NCBI GenBank assembly: GCA_902776375.1
Contig: CACYPV010000023.1
Coordinates: 1 to 35,884, forward strand
Origin: an uncultured Ruminococcus sp.
Lineage (GTDB): Bacteria; Bacillota; Clostridia; Oscillospirales; Acutalibacteraceae
Reading direction: 5' to 3'
Length of the DNA: 35,884 nt
The notes under the pieces are model-generated. The model was not told the DNA's origin and searched no databases. It saw nothing but the letters and a program-made list of their open reading frames with translations. The first letter of the stretch is position 1. The number at the start of each line of letters is the position of its first letter. Made by a program: the position numbers and the translations under genes. Positions 15,094-22,724 of the stretch are shown one piece after another.

Positions 15094-18000
15094 TTAATCT
15101 TCATCGTCGAAGAATCGAATTTGTTTTACAACATCGTTGATGGCTTCGTCGGACATCACATTAGGCTCGTCGAGGTATTTTGAGCGTTTTTCGATGCTGT
15201 CGATCGCCTGCTGCATCTGTTCCTGATGAGTCAGAGGCTTTTGGGGCTCTGCGTACGTCTCGACCTCCTCGGGATCGGAGATGTTGACATATTCGTCCTC
15301 GCTGTCGGGCTCGGTGGCAGGCTCATCCTCGGGCTCAGCTGCCGCGGGTTCAACCAAAGCGGGCTCGTCACCGTCGTCCGCCGGAGCAGGCTCGGCTTCT
15401 TCAACAGGAGTTTCCTCTGCTTCGGGAGCGTCTTCAAAAGCTTCTTCCTCAATGGGAGCGTCTTCCGTTCCGTCAAAAGCGTCCTCGTCAGCGGTAATTT
15501 CATCAACGACGTCTTCAAAGGAAACGTCCTCTACTATGTCGTCCTCGGGTTCATCAAAGACTTCTTTAACGGGTTCTTCAACGGGTTCTTCAACGGGTTT
15601 TTTCTTGCGGCTTTTCTTAAAGGCTATTTGTTCAATATCGATAAACTCATCGGAATCGTCGTCCTCGGGCTCTTCTTCTTCCTCTACCTCGAAGGGTTCC
15701 TCTTCATCTTCTTCGGGGAGCTCTTCTTCTTCCTCTTCAACGGGTTCCTTGCGCTTTTTGATCCTAAGTTTACCTGATCTGAAGAAATTGGTTATATCGA
15801 TAAATACGCCTTCCTCTTCTTCCGCTTCGTCGTCGTCAAAAGCGTCGTCTTCCGCTTCTTCTTCGTCGATATCATCTTCGGCTACAGGCTCCTGCTCGTC
15901 GATGATATCCTCGGCGACAGGCTCCTGCACGTCGGTAACATCCTCTGCGACGGGCTCCTGCACGTCGGTGATTTCCTCAGCTACAGGCTCCTGCACGTCG
16001 GTGATTTCCTCGGCGACGGGTTCCTGCTCGTCGATGATTTCCTCTGCTACGGGCTCCTGCTCGTCGGTGATATCCTCGGCTACGGGCTCCTGCTCGTCGG
16101 TGATATCCTCGGCTACGGGCTCCTGCTCATCGGTAACTTCTTCGGCGACGGGCTCTTGCTCGTCAGTAACAGCTTCAACCGCCGGAGCTTCCGCTTCTTT
16201 TGCTTCTTCCGCGGGAGCGGCCGTTACTTCGGGCTCCTCGGCGGGATAGTCATTTTTAAAGTAGGACGTGTCAACAAAATCATCAACGTCTTCGCCCAGC
16301 GCCTCGGCTGCCGCCATTATAACCTCGCCCGGCGCGTCGAGCTGCTTTTCACGGCGCGCGTCGGCAACCGCTCTCAGATCGTCGAGGTGGTTTACGGGCT
16401 TTTCTACCTTCGGGTCGTCCTCGTTAAAGTAAATATCATACCATACCAGGAACACATAAACCGTCCAAACGCGGCGGCTGTTGTCCTCTTTGCCGCTGTA
16501 GTGACGGTCGAGCCAGCGGACAAGCGCCTCGGTGTTAAAGAACTTTTCGGCGGTTTTGCTCTCGAATCTTCTCTTTACTATGTTGTAGTACTTTTCATCT
16601 TTAAGCCATACGCGCGTGGGAACGGGGAAGCCGAGCTTCTCCTTTTCGGCGGTCGTCTCGGGCATGTGCCGCGCGGCTGCCTTGCGCAGGGCGTACTTGG
16701 TGTTCTGCTTGTTCACCCTAAGCTCGGTCGGAAGCTGTGACGCGACCTTGAAAACTTCCTTGTCCAGGAAGGGCACGCGCAGCTCAAGCGAGTTAGCCAT
16801 GCTCATACGGTCAGCTTTGAGCAGGATATCGCCCACCATCCACAGGTTGATGTCGAGGTACTGCATTTTGGTCACGTCGTCGTACCTGCGGCAGCGGTAA
16901 TAGTGCTTGCGCGTAAGGCGCTGCGGCGCGGTGGCGATCGACGGGTCTTTGAGGATAGACTTCTTCTCCTTCAAGTCATACATAAAGGCGTTGCCGATGT
17001 AGCGATCCTCAAGCTTGTCGCAGGCGCGGATAATATAATCGCGTCCCTTTATGTCGGGCAGCTTCTTGGCTATTGCGCGGAGCGCCTTTCTCAAAAAGTG
17101 CGGAACGATCTTTTGATATATTCTGAAAACTCTGGGGTCGTTGTAGCAGGTGTAGCCGCCAAACAGCTCGTCGGCGCCCTCGCCCGACAGCACTACCTTT
17201 ACGTAGTGGCTGGCAAGGCGCGAAACAAAGTACAGCGCAACGCAGGACGGGTCGGCAAGCGGCTGATCCATATAGTACTGCACGGTGGGCACCGCGTCCC
17301 AGAATTCCTCGCTCGTTATCAGGTGGGTGTGGTGCTCAACGCCGATAAGCTTGCTCAGGCTTTCCGCCCAGCTTATCTCGTTGTACTTTTCGCCGAAGTC
17401 AAAGCCCACGGTAAAGGTCTTTTGGTCGGCAAAGTAGGTGGAAACGTAGCTTGAATCCACACCCGAGGACAGGAAGCAGCCGACCTCAACGTCGGCGATC
17501 TTGTGGGCGTTGACCGAGTTGTCAAACACCTTGTCGATCATGTTGACCGCGTCTTCCTCGCTGAGGTTAGCTTTGGGCTTGAACTTGGGCTCAAAGTAAC
17601 GGGTGGTCTCGACATAGCCGTCCTTGTACCACAGGTAGTGACCGGGCATAAGGCAGTATACGTCCTCAAAGAAGGTCTCGGGCGGTAAGGCGTACTGGAA
17701 CGAAAGGTAGGTATCGAGCGCGCGCTTGTTAAAGCGCTTAACGAACTTGGGGTGCTCCAGAATGCTCTTGATCTCGCTGGCGTAAACGAAATCGTCGCCT
17801 ATCTGGGTGTAGTGCATGGGCTTTATTCCGAAAAAGTCGCGCGCGATAAAGACCGACTGATCCTTTGTGTTGTAGATGGCAAAGGCGAACATGCCGCGCA
17901 GGCGCGCGAGCAGATCCTCCTGCCACTCCTCAAAGCCGTGCACAAGCACCTCGCTGTCGGATTCGGTCGCAAATGTGTGTCCCTTTGCAATAAGCTCCTG

Positions 18001-18246
18001 CCGCAGCGTTTTGTAGTTGTAGATCTCGCCGTTAAAGGTGAGCACAAGGGTACGGTCCTCGTTGTAAATCGGCTGATGTCCCGCGTCCAAGTCGATTATA
18101 GACAAACGGCGAAAGCCCATTGAGATAAAATCGTCGCTGAAATAGCCGTCAGAGTCAGGACCGCGGTGGGTGATGACCTCCGTCATGGCGCGAATAACTT
18201 CGTCGCGATTTTCCGGCTTACCGGTAAAGCCGCAAATACCACACAT
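15094..18246 (-). CDS. asnB: Glutamine-dependent asparagine synthetase with long acidic repeat tail
   Basis: A 1050-residue protein. The first ~605 residues are a normal class II AsnB: Cys2 of 'MCGICGF' is the glutaminase nucleophile after Met removal, 'THRGPDSDGYF' and 'LTFNGEIYNY' line the glutamine site, and 'FLSSGVDSSYVS' (about 258-264) is the ATP-pyrophosphatase loop. It makes asparagine, AMP and PPi from aspartate, ATP and glutamine. The remaining ~440 residues are extra: a Glu/Asp/Pro/Ala-rich, likely disordered tail. Nine 11-residue units of the form (E/V)QEPVAE-x3-D lie at DNA 15865-16161, then Lys/Arg patches ('KKRKEP', 'KKSRKKKP'), and finally a helical end ('LTHQEQMQQAIDSIEKR'). 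The start at 18246 is set by Cys2 and AAAGGGG upstream. Single-gene unit. Confidence 0.93.
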   Translation of the reverse strand: MCGICGFTGKPENRDEVIRAMTEVITHRGPDSDGYFSDDFISMGFRRLSIIDLDAGHQPIYNEDRTLVLTFNGEIYNYKTLRQELIAKGHTFATESDSEVLVHGFEEWQEDLLARLRGMFAFAIYNTKDQSVFIARDFFGIKPMHYTQIGDDFVYASEIKSILEHPKFVKRFNKRALDTYLSFQYALPPETFFEDVYCLMPGHYLWYKDGYVETTRYFEPKFKPKANLSEEDAVNMIDKVFDNSVNAHKIADVEVGCFLSSGVDSSYVSTYFADQKTFTVGFDFGEKYNEISWAESLSKLIGVEHHTHLITSEEFWDAVPTVQYYMDQPLADPSCVALYFVSRLASHYVKVVLSGEGADELFGGYTCYNDPRVFRIYQKIVPHFLRKALRAIAKKLPDIKGRDYIIRACDKLEDRYIGNAFMYDLKEKKSILKDPSIATAPQRLTRKHYYRCRRYDDVTKMQYLDINLWMVGDILLKADRMSMANSLELRVPFLDKEVFKVASQLPTELRVNKQNTKYALRKAAARHMPETTAEKEKLGFPVPTRVWLKDEKYYNIVKRRFESKTAEKFFNTEALVRWLDRHYSGKEDNSRRVWTVYVFLVWYDIYFNEDDPKVEKPVNHLDDLRAVADARREKQLDAPGEVIMAAAEALGEDVDDFVDTSYFKNDYPAEEPEVTAAPAEEAKEAEAPAVEAVTDEQEPVAEEVTDEQEPVAEDITDEQEPVAEDITDEQEPVAEEIIDEQEPVAEEITDVQEPVAEEITDVQEPVAEDVTDVQEPVAEDIIDEQEPVAEDDIDEEEAEDDAFDDDEAEEEEGVFIDITNFFRSGKLRIKKRKEPVEEEEEELPEEDEEEPFEVEEEEEPEDDDSDEFIDIEQIAFKKSRKKKPVEEPVEEPVKEVFDEPEDDIVEDVSFEDVVDEITADEDAFDGTEDAPIEEEAFEDAPEAEETPVEEAEPAPADDGDEPALVEPAAAEPEDEPATEPDSEDEYVNISDPEEVETYAEPQKPLTHQEQMQQAIDSIEKRSKYLDEPNVMSDEAINDVVKQIRFFDDED
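15865..16161 (-). repeat. Nine tandem 33-bp units inside asnB
   Basis: Exactly 297 bp = 9 x 33, in frame. Each unit encodes (E/V)QEPVAE followed by three variable residues and Asp. Units differ at third positions and at the variable triplet (EVT, DIT, EII, EIT, DVT, DII, DDI), so the array is old enough to have diverged but should still be prone to copy-number change. Confidence 0.92.
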
Positions 18247-18297
18247 ATTATTAACCCCTTTCAAAGGATATTTTCGATAAGTATTATATACTGTTTT

Positions 18298-18326
18298 ATT
18301 ATATCATGCTTTGAAAATAAATTCAA
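18298..18326 (-). promoter_or_regulatory. Promoter of asnB
   Basis: On the minus strand TTGAAT (18321-18326), 17 bp, TATAAT (18298-18303), giving a leader of about 45 nt. A further TATAAT at 18283-18288 lacks a -35. No T-box or other leader structure fits in this space. Confidence 0.65.
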
Positions 18327-18421
18327 CCGCTGAACAGCGATTTTTCATACCGAATGTAAGGCGTTTCATATATTTTGGCTTAGAATCACTTTAAAAAATA
18401 AGAAAATTTAAAAAATTTTTT

Positions 18422-18472
18422 AAAAAGTTGCATAGTTGTATGCAACTTTTTCGTTTGTGGGGGGTATAGTGA
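18422..18472 (+). promoter_or_regulatory. Shared phage-module regulatory element, copy 2 (structural operon)
   Basis: A perfect 13-bp palindrome: AAAAAGTTGCATA (18422-18434), GTTG, TATGCAACTTTTT (18439-18451). It matches copy 1 (690-717) at 26 of 28 bases. TAGTGA follows at 18467-18472, exactly the same offset as in copy 1. TATAGT (18465-18470) would serve as -10, and the right palindrome arm covers where a -35 should be, with no TTGACA-like hexamer. This suggests activator dependence or a dedicated sigma factor. An AT-rich tract lies just upstream. Confidence 0.72.
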
Positions 18473-18504
18473 GAGGACTTGTTACTGACATTCGATCCTC
18501 TCAC
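18469..18504 (+). promoter_or_regulatory. Perfect inverted repeat in the leader of the phage operon
   Basis: GTGAGAGGA (18469-18477) and TCCTCTCAC (18496-18504) are perfect 9-bp complements around 18 nt. The right arm ends just before the GCGGAGG ribosome site (from about 18505). It could be an operator downstream of the start point or an RNA hairpin controlling translation of the terminase small subunit. Confidence 0.5.
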
Positions 18505-18510
18505 GCGGAG

Positions 18511-18999
18511 GTGAAGTTAATCAATAAAAAATTAAAACCCAGAGAAAAGCAGTTTTGCGGATATTTTGTATGCACGGGCAGCGCCGAGGAATCGGCAAGG
18601 CGCGCGGGCTACAGAAAAAACTGCCGCCTTGCGGGCGAGCGGCTGCTGTGCGATGAAAGGGTGCTCGACGAAATAGAGCGGCTTATCGCCCTGCGCAGGC
18701 GCGTGCTGCCAAAGCTGGCGTCTGCGGGCTACTACCGCATGGCGTTCGGCGGAGTGTCCGACGCGCTCAGGCTGTTGTATTCCGAGCGACCGACCGAGCA
18801 GGAGCTCAACGAAATGGACCTTTTTATGATCTCCGAAATAAAAAAGCCAAAGGACGGCATGCTGGAGATCAAATTCTTCGATCGGCTCAAGGCGCTTGAA
18901 AAGCTCGGCGGTCAGCAGGACGAGAGCGCGGGAGTCGCGGGGCTGTTTGACGCTATAGGCAGAGGGGCGCAGTCGGCGGTGAGTGAGCGCGATGATTGA
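18511..18999 (+). CDS. Phage terminase small subunit
   Basis: About 162 residues. The N-terminal 'KLKPREKQFCGYFVCTGSAEESARRAGY' segment is the helix-turn-helix DNA-recognition region of the Terminase_2/XtmA type; a helical middle and a C-terminal oligomerisation part follow. It would recognise the DNA to be packaged and recruit the large subunit. The start is unclear: family alignment places it near 18511-18526, where the only canonical codon is GTG at 18511, which overlaps the GGAGG site; GTG at 18469 and ATG at 18436 lie within the presumed promoter/hairpin. First gene of the structural operon; overlaps the large subunit start. Confidence 0.85.
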   Translation: MKLINKKLKPREKQFCGYFVCTGSAEESARRAGYRKNCRLAGERLLCDERVLDEIERLIALRRRVLPKLASAGYYRMAFGGVSDALRLLYSERPTEQELNEMDLFMISEIKKPKDGMLEIKFFDRLKALEKLGGQQDESAGVAGLFDAIGRGAQSAVSERDD

Positions 19000-20233
19000 A
19001 CGCTTTTCAAAAAAGCAGCTCAGGGCGCTGGGCTGGTGGCATGAAAAATCACCCGACAGCACGCGCGACGCTATAATCTGCGACGGCGCGGTGCGCAGCG
19101 GCAAAACCTTCTGCATGTCGCTCTCGTTCGTTCTGTGGGCGTTCTACGCCTTTAACGGTAACGACTTCGGGCTTTGCGGCAAGACGATACGCTCGCTGCG
19201 CCGCAACATGGTGACGCCGGTCATCCCGCTGCTGCGGCAGCTCGGCTTTGAGTGCGAGGAGCGCCTGAGCCAAAACAGCCTTACCGTCCGTTTCGGTAAC
19301 GCACAGAACCGCTTTTATTACTTCGGCGGCAAGGACGAAAGCTCCGCGGCGCTCATACAGGGTGTTACGCTCTCGGGCGTGCTGTTCGACGAAGTGGCGC
19401 TCATGCCGCGCAGCTTTGTAGAGCAGGCTATGGCGCGCTGCTCGGTCACGGGCTCACGGTTTTGGTTCAACTGCAACCCCGAGCACCCCGAGCACTGGTT
19501 CTACCGCGAGTGGATATTGCAGGCGGAGCGCAAAAACGCCCTCTATCTGCACTTCACGATGGACGACAACCCCTCGCTCAGCGAACGGGTGAAGCGCCGC
19601 TACGAAAACCTGTACACCGGCGCGTTCTACGACCGCTTTGTGCGCGGCAAGTGGGTCGCGGTCTACGGCGCGGTCTACCCAATGATGGCGAACGAAAGCA
19701 TGTACTGCAAGCCGCCCGGGGGCACGATGGAGGAATACTGCGTTTCGTGCGACTACGGCACGGTCAACCCCACCTCGATGGGGCTGTGGGGCAAAAGGGA
19801 CGGTGTTTGGTACCGGCTTGACGAGTATTATTTCGACTCGCGCCGCGAGGGCTATCAAAAGACGGACGAGGAGCATTACGCGGCGCTTAAAACGCTTGCC
19901 GGCGGAAGAAAAATAGGGCGGGTGATCGTCGACCCCTCGGCGGCGAGCTTCATCGAGGTCATAAAACGCCACGGCGAGTACCGCGTGACCCCCGCCCGCA
20001 ACAATGTTGCCGACGGAATAAGACGGGTGTCGGGCGCGCTGAAGGAGGGCAGGATACGCATTTGCGAAAACTGCCATGACGCGCGCCGCGAGTTCCAGCT
20101 CTATCGCTGGGACAGCAGGCGGTGCGACGACTCTCCCGTAAAAGAGAACGACCACGCGATGGATGATATCCGTTATTTCGTCGCGACGATAGATCAAGGC
20201 GGCGGCTTTACGGTATTCGCCGCCGAAAGATAG
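18992..20233 (+). CDS. Phage terminase large subunit (PBSX XtmB-type)
   Basis: A 413-residue packaging motor. The ATPase domain has Walker A 'GAVRSGKT' (residues 32-39) and Walker B 'GVLFDEVAL' (D133, E134), followed by 'FWFNCNPEHPEHW'. The nuclease domain shows the expected acidic set: 'SCDYGTVNPTS', 'VIVDPSAAS' and 'DHAMDDIRYF'. Every key motif is present and the length is normal, so the motor looks functional. ATG at 18992 is preferred (GGTGAG upstream); GTG at 18983 is the longer alternative. It overlaps the small subunit gene by 8 nt. Nearest relatives by pattern are PBSX-like phages. Confidence 0.94.
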   Translation: MIERFSKKQLRALGWWHEKSPDSTRDAIICDGAVRSGKTFCMSLSFVLWAFYAFNGNDFGLCGKTIRSLRRNMVTPVIPLLRQLGFECEERLSQNSLTVRFGNAQNRFYYFGGKDESSAALIQGVTLSGVLFDEVALMPRSFVEQAMARCSVTGSRFWFNCNPEHPEHWFYREWILQAERKNALYLHFTMDDNPSLSERVKRRYENLYTGAFYDRFVRGKWVAVYGAVYPMMANESMYCKPPGGTMEEYCVSCDYGTVNPTSMGLWGKRDGVWYRLDEYYFDSRREGYQKTDEEHYAALKTLAGGRKIGRVIVDPSAASFIEVIKRHGEYRVTPARNNVADGIRRVSGALKEGRIRICENCHDARREFQLYRWDSRRCDDSPVKENDHAMDDIRYFVATIDQGGGFTVFAAER

Positions 20234-20243
20234 GAGGAAACTA

Positions 20244-21389
20244 ATGTTTGGCAGAAAAAAACAGGCGGAAAAGCCGCCCGCGGTAGCGGTGCAGACCGTT
20301 CCGCGCGACTGCCGCCCCGGGCTTTTTGCGGCGTATCCCAAAGCGCAGAGCGCGGCGGAGAGGCGGTTGTACGCGTCGCTCAGGGCGTCGGTGCCGATGA
20401 TCGACGCGGCAATAGGCAAGATCATCAGGCTTGTCGGCAAATTCAGGATAATCGCCGACGACCCGTCGGCTCAGGCCGCCGCGGACGATTTTGTGCGCGG
20501 GGTGCGCGTGAACGGGTCGTCAATGGGGCTCGCGGCTTTTGTGAACGAGTACCTCGACAGCCTGCTCACCTACGGCGAGGCGATAGGGGAAATGCTTCTC
20601 GACGAAAAACAGACCGGCGTTTGCGCGCTGTATAACGCCAGCCTCGACGACGCGGGGATAACCTCGGGCGAATCGCCGATGGAGCTGATAGTGTACCGCC
20701 GCGACGCGGGCGAAAACCGCCCCGTAGAGAACCGATCGCTCGTTCTCGCGTCGCTTCTGCGCCAAAAAAGCGGCACGGTGCGCGGCACCCCGCTGCTTGA
20801 GGGTCTGCCCTTTGTCAGCGAGATACTCATGCGCATTTTCGCGGCGGTAAAAACCAACTGGGAGCGCGTGGGCGACATGCGTTTCGCCGTGACCTACGAC
20901 CCCAAGGACGGCAGTTTCAGCGAGGAAAACGCTCATCGCATCGCCGACGAATGGAAGCAGGCGATGCGAAGCGACCGTGTGTGCGACTTTGTGGCTTCGG
21001 GCGACGTGAGCGTCAAGGTCATCGGCTCCGAAGCGCAAATGCCCGACTGCGAGGTGCCCGTCAGGGTCATGCTGGAGCAGCTTGTCGCAAAGCTCGGCAT
21101 ACCGCCGTTTTTGCTCGGTATCTCATGGTCGAGCACCGAGCGCATGAGCGCACAGCAGGCGGATATTCTGACAAGCGAGCTCGAATATTACCGCGCGGCG
21201 GTCGAGCCCGTCATCCGCAGGGTACTCACAACGCATCTCAGGCTCGCGGGGCTGCACGGCGGCTTTGACATCGAATGGAACGATATCAATCTGCAGGACG
21301 CTGTGGAGCTTTCACAGGCGCGGCTCAACAACGCCCGCGCCTTGCAGATAGAAAAGGAATACGGTTTGGAGGGAAACGATGACTTCTGA
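20244..21389 (+). CDS. Phage portal protein
   Basis: A 381-residue portal, the dodecameric ring at the capsid vertex through which DNA passes and to which the tail binds. Recognisable stretches are 'SVPMIDAAIGKIIRLVGKF' near the N terminus, 'EYLDSLLTYGEAIGEMLLD', 'KLGIPPFLLGISWSSTERMS' and the terminal 'EWNDINLQD'. It is shorter than many portals (typically 400-500), mainly at the C terminus. A strong ribosome site (AGGAGG) precedes the ATG, 10 nt after the large terminase. Its end overlaps the protease gene by 11 nt. Confidence 0.88.
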   Translation: MFGRKKQAEKPPAVAVQTVPRDCRPGLFAAYPKAQSAAERRLYASLRASVPMIDAAIGKIIRLVGKFRIIADDPSAQAAADDFVRGVRVNGSSMGLAAFVNEYLDSLLTYGEAIGEMLLDEKQTGVCALYNASLDDAGITSGESPMELIVYRRDAGENRPVENRSLVLASLLRQKSGTVRGTPLLEGLPFVSEILMRIFAAVKTNWERVGDMRFAVTYDPKDGSFSEENAHRIADEWKQAMRSDRVCDFVASGDVSVKVIGSEAQMPDCEVPVRVMLEQLVAKLGIPPFLLGISWSSTERMSAQQADILTSELEYYRAAVEPVIRRVLTTHLRLAGLHGGFDIEWNDINLQDAVELSQARLNNARALQIEKEYGLEGNDDF

Positions 21390-22359
21390 CACAGTACATA
21401 AGACGGCGCAGATCGGCGCCGATGCGGAGCAGGAGGTGAGCGCGCAGGAGCTTGACCTTATAAACGCTTACACCCGCCGCCGGCTTTCGGCGGACGAGGT
21501 TTATGTGTTCTCGCTGGTGCTCTGCGACAACGACGTCGACCGCGACGGCGAGCGCTTTACCGTTGAGTCGCTGTTCGCGCTGGAAAAGCTGTTTGTAGGC
21601 AAAACCGGCATTTTTGACCACATTCCCAGCGCGAAAAATCAGACGGCAAGGATAATCTCGTGCAAGGTGGAAAACCTCGCCGAGCGCAGAACAGCCACGG
21701 GCGACGAATACTTTCGCCTTAAGGCGAGGGCGTATATGCCCAAAACGGAGGACAACCGCGCCCTGCGCGATTCGATAGACAGCGGTATTATCAAGGAGAT
21801 CAGCGTCGGCTGCGCGGTAAAGCAAACGCTGTGCAGCATTTGCGGCAAGGAGCTTTCCGCCTGCTCCCATCAAAAGGGCGAGCTCTACGGCGGCAGACTT
21901 TGCTGCGGCGAGCTCTGCGACCCCACCGACGCATACGAATGGAGCTTTGTGGCGGTGCCCGCGCAAAAGGAGGCGGGCGTTACAAAATCAGTTTTCGGAA
22001 AGGAAGAAACGATGGAAAACATCTTGAAAAAGCTCGAAAGCAAATCGGGCTTTACGCTGAGCGGCGGCGACTGCGAAAAGCTGCTCGGCTACATAAAGAC
22101 CCTTAAGCAGTCGGCAAAGGACGGCGTTTACTACCGCGAGAGCCTCACCGCCGAGGTGCTCAGACTTTCGGCGGCGGTGCAGCCCGATATCTCGCGCGAC
22201 ACCATGGAAAGCATAGCCAAGACCATGAGCGTGGCGCAGCTTAAGGAATTCCGCGACGCCTTTGAAAAGCAAAAGCAAAAGGCGTTCGCGCCCAAGCCGC
22301 AGCTTTGCGGCGGCAAAAAGAAAACAAACACCGAATCATTCGGACAGTTCACTATTTAA
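21379..22359 (+). CDS. Prohead protease fused to scaffold, with Cys-rich zinc-finger-like insertion
   Basis: A 326-residue protein. Residues about 35-190 resemble a phage capsid maturation protease: candidate catalytic His81 in 'GIFDHIPSAKN' and Ser142 in 'IKEISVGCAV', with later 'AYEWSFVAVPAQ'. Between the Ser and that last motif lies an unusual Cys/His-rich segment starting at C152 ('CSICGKELSACSH', then 'RLCCGELCDP') that could bind zinc. Residues about 215-326 are helical and charged ('METILKK'-like start, 'VAQLKEFRDAFEKQKQK'), as expected for a scaffold domain; an internal ATG near 22012 could produce the scaffold alone. It overlaps the portal by 11 nt. Confidence 0.78.
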   Translation: MTSDTVHKTAQIGADAEQEVSAQELDLINAYTRRRLSADEVYVFSLVLCDNDVDRDGERFTVESLFALEKLFVGKTGIFDHIPSAKNQTARIISCKVENLAERRTATGDEYFRLKARAYMPKTEDNRALRDSIDSGIIKEISVGCAVKQTLCSICGKELSACSHQKGELYGGRLCCGELCDPTDAYEWSFVAVPAQKEAGVTKSVFGKEETMENILKKLESKSGFTLSGGDCEKLLGYIKTLKQSAKDGVYYRESLTAEVLRLSAAVQPDISRDTMESIAKTMSVAQLKEFRDAFEKQKQKAFAPKPQLCGGKKKTNTESFGQFTI

Positions 22360-22371
22360 CGGAGGTATTTT

Positions 22372-22707
22372 ATGAACGTAAATTTTAACGGATACGGAGA
22401 AAACGTGCTCACCTTTATCGCGGACAGCAGCCTTACCGAAACGGGCGTTCCCGTAAAGGTGATCGACGACGGCACGGTAGCCAAGTGCGGCGGCAACGAC
22501 AACTTCTGCGGCATTTGCGTGGGTCTGCGCGACGGCTATGCCGCCGTTCAGCTCGCGGGTTATGTAAGAGCCAAGGCAGCCGCCAAGATCGCGGCGGGCT
22601 ACAAAAAGCTTGCGGCGGGCAGCACCGGCGACGTTGCGACAAACGTGTCGGGCAGAGAGTATCTCGTAGTTGATTCCACCTCAACCGAGATCGGATTTAT
22701 TCTTTAA
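22372..22707 (+). CDS. Small capsid decoration-like protein
   Basis: A 111-residue β-rich protein lying between the protease/scaffold and the major capsid gene, the usual place of a decoration or head-stabilising protein. Visible features are alternating β-type segments, an Ala/Lys-rich 'VRAKAAAKIAAGYKKLAAGS' stretch and a C terminus 'STSTEIGFIL'; it recalls DUF2190-like capsid cement proteins. The ribosome site AACGGAGGT is identical to those of the major capsid gene and of the next connector gene, so high expression is likely. Exact family not certain. Confidence 0.62.
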   Translation: MNVNFNGYGENVLTFIADSSLTETGVPVKVIDDGTVAKCGGNDNFCGICVGLRDGYAAVQLAGYVRAKAAAKIAAGYKKLAAGSTGDVATNVSGREYLVVDSTSTEIGFIL

Positions 22708-22724
22708 TAACGGAGGTAAATAAT

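Noticed and set aside
15865-16161. Regular 33-bp repeats, possible CRISPR
   Set aside because: The units are contiguous with no spacers and in frame with asnB, so this is a coding tandem repeat.
15281-16249. Long serine-rich open frame on the plus strand opposite asnB
   Set aside because: It is the antisense of the Glu/Asp-rich tail; its Ser runs are the complement of GAG/GAA/GAT codons. No ribosome site or family.
19454-20440. 328-codon minus-strand frame across the terminase gene
   Set aside because: It lies antisense to the large terminase, whose ATPase and nuclease motifs are clear; the product has no recognisable features.
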